DNA from: Legionella fallonii LLAP-10
GTDB taxonomy: Bacteria; Pseudomonadota; Gammaproteobacteria; Legionellales; Legionellaceae
Assembly: GCF_000953135.1 (NCBI RefSeq)
Contig: NZ_LN614827.1
Location: 3,608,501 to 3,672,500 of the forward strand
Length of the DNA stretch: 64,000 bases
Reading direction: 5' to 3'
Shown piece after piece: positions 62,741 through 64,000 of this stretch (its first letter is position 1; every line of letters starts with the position of its first letter). A program made the position numbers and the translations under genes. Below the pieces are notes generated by a model that was not told the DNA's origin, searched no databases, and saw only the letters and a list, made by a program, of their open reading frames with translations.

Positions 62741-64000
62741 ATGGATGAAATAGTTAGTTTAGTAGAACAAGATCAAATCGATTTTTCTGCTCATAAACGC
62801 CCTGATGTCATAATGGTTTTAAAAAGGAAATTTAGTACTCAAAAAGATTGGATTATTACTTCTTTCAAACAATATCAATTTACTGAAGAAGAATCGCAAA
62901 TAGTCCAACAAGCCATTCTAAATGGGGATCTTCGAATAACAGATATTCTAGAACGTCCGTTTTCCCACTATTTTTGGAGTTTCTTTACCTTTAAGTGGGG
63001 AGAGATCCTTTCGGGTGGAAAAAGATTATCAAAGGAAGATGTCTTACAAATTGCTACCTGCTCTAGCAATGGCCAAGAATTTGCAAGAACCCCCATTCAA
63101 GATAGAAATAGGCTGATAAAAGGAGTGCCTTTAGTTATTGGCAAAGTCATTACTTCCATGGCGCTTTGTATGGTATTTTGCCTGGGATTATTAAGTACTT
63201 TAGGAGTTCCCTTTGGCATTAGTCTCGGCTTAGCGATAGTACTTTCCTTATGTAACGGAATAGTTTGTGTAGTAAGTCGTGGGAAAGCCATGCTTGATAG
63301 CGCTGGCTTTCAGCCTCAAAAACAAAAAACGTTTAAAACCCCTGAAGAAAATATGAAACAAAAAACGATATTCGATAGTGGTCAGAAATTATTTTTTGGT
63401 ATCGTGACATTGTTGGCATGTATTTCTGCGGGCATTTCTGGATATGCAGGTCTTGTAGGACTTCTCACTTTTTTGGGGGCAGGTATGCTCGCCTCTAACC
63501 CTCTAGTTTTGATAGTTACGATAGGTTTATCTTTGATTACAGCTATCTCTTTTTATTCGTTTCAAGCTGTAGGCATACGTGAAAATTATGCAAAATTTAA
63601 AAATCTTTTTATTGAGGAGTATAAAAAACCTTATGGTCTTTTGCGATGTGGCTTATTAGGAATCGTAAGTACGGTCTTTTTAGCTGTGTATGCGACACTA
63701 ACCTGGTTTACTACTGTATCAGGGATTAATAAGCTTTTCACTATATTCGGTGTGGATCCTGATAACATTTTAGCACATGTTATTTCTATGATATGTACTT
63801 CAACAACCATGGTTGTTAATACTTTTTCACAAGTATATAAAGTCTTTAACCCGAAAACGTATGTCGATCTAAAAGAAAAATTTGAATCAATACTTCAACC
63901 ACCGGAAGAAAACCAAACACTAGCACAAAAGATAAAGTATGGAGCCATCAATATACTCAAATTATGTGCTTTAATAGGTGATTCTCTTGCTTATTCTGTT
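62741..64000 (+). CDS. Multi-pass membrane protein of unknown function, partial at right edge
   Basis: An open frame of 420 codons from ATG 62741 (GGA upstream) to the window end, with no stop. A soluble N-terminal part (about 130 residues, opening MDEIVSLVEQDQIDFSAHK and containing ERPFSHYFWSFFTFKWGEIL) is followed by at least six hydrophobic segments in pairs (VIGKVITSMALCMVFCLGLL, LFFGIVTLLACISAGISGY, NPLVLIVTIGLSLITAI and others) joined by charged loops. I do not recognise a family. The paired helices resemble the membrane proteins common in Legionella genomes without known function. Confidence 0.7.
   Translation, partial: MDEIVSLVEQDQIDFSAHKRPDVIMVLKRKFSTQKDWIITSFKQYQFTEEESQIVQQAILNGDLRITDILERPFSHYFWSFFTFKWGEILSGGKRLSKEDVLQIATCSSNGQEFARTPIQDRNRLIKGVPLVIGKVITSMALCMVFCLGLLSTLGVPFGISLGLAIVLSLCNGIVCVVSRGKAMLDSAGFQPQKQKTFKTPEENMKQKTIFDSGQKLFFGIVTLLACISAGISGYAGLVGLLTFLGAGMLASNPLVLIVTIGLSLITAISFYSFQAVGIRENYAKFKNLFIEEYKKPYGLLRCGLLGIVSTVFLAVYATLTWFTTVSGINKLFTIFGVDPDNILAHVISMICTSTTMVVNTFSQVYKVFNPKTYVDLKEKFESILQPPEENQTLAQKIKYGAINILKLCALIGDSLAYSV

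Overview
The window looks like chromosomal DNA from a Legionella species or a close relative in the Legionellales. This is inferred from the AT-rich sequence, from several very large, repeat-rich, coiled-coil proteins of the kind seen among Dot/Icm effectors, from many lone stress and detoxification genes, and from the short palindromic repeats between genes. I had no database, so the genus is an inference and I do not name a species.

Layout. 1-4262: a tripartite efflux system on the minus strand (double-ABC ATPase running off the left edge, HlyD adaptor, TolC/NodT-type outer membrane lipoprotein). 4394-11454: ion and acid stress genes (NhaA antiporter, glutamate decarboxylase, flavin reductase-like protein, YceI, cupin) and three small membrane proteins, two of them under 60 residues, set among mobile-element scars. 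11455-17292: a 766-residue coiled-coil protein, a decayed CPA1-type antiporter, a VOC protein and a 605-residue orphan, the two large proteins being effector candidates. 17615-23003: metabolic and transport genes (aldo/keto reductase, beta-hydroxyacid dehydrogenase, MntP, an EamA transporter broken by one in-frame TGA, a secreted hydrolase). 23429-29183: two sensor adenylate cyclases of the same architecture facing each other across an amidase that lacks its nucleophilic serine. 29648-34962: a small coiled-coil protein, two tandem copies of a 158-bp repeat, and several small enzymes. 35011-36098: a CAU tRNA followed by an orphan DnaB-type ATPase domain.

36339-48467 holds the most remarkable object, a 4042-residue protein. 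In order it has an alpha-helical N-terminus, a protein-kinase domain, an ankyrin-like region, and a long coiled coil built from six nearly identical tandem copies of a 211-residue (633-bp) unit, then an acidic segment with basic KRK clusters and a helical C-terminus. An exact copy of the nine-base PmrA half-site lies 63 bases upstream of its start. 48798-52884 adds a small helical protein, a truncated UbiD remnant, a TIGR02444-family gene, and a 700-residue protein with three internal repeats and a glycine-rich membrane hairpin at its C-terminus.

53318-64000 returns to more ordinary genes: Dps, a GtrB/GtrA pair converging on a GT87-like membrane glycosyltransferase, an elongation factor G outside a str operon, a secreted protein of unknown function, an OPA-family sugar-phosphate antiporter, and the start of a multi-pass membrane protein cut by the right edge. 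All calls come from reading the sequence. Family names rest on recognised motifs, not on searches.
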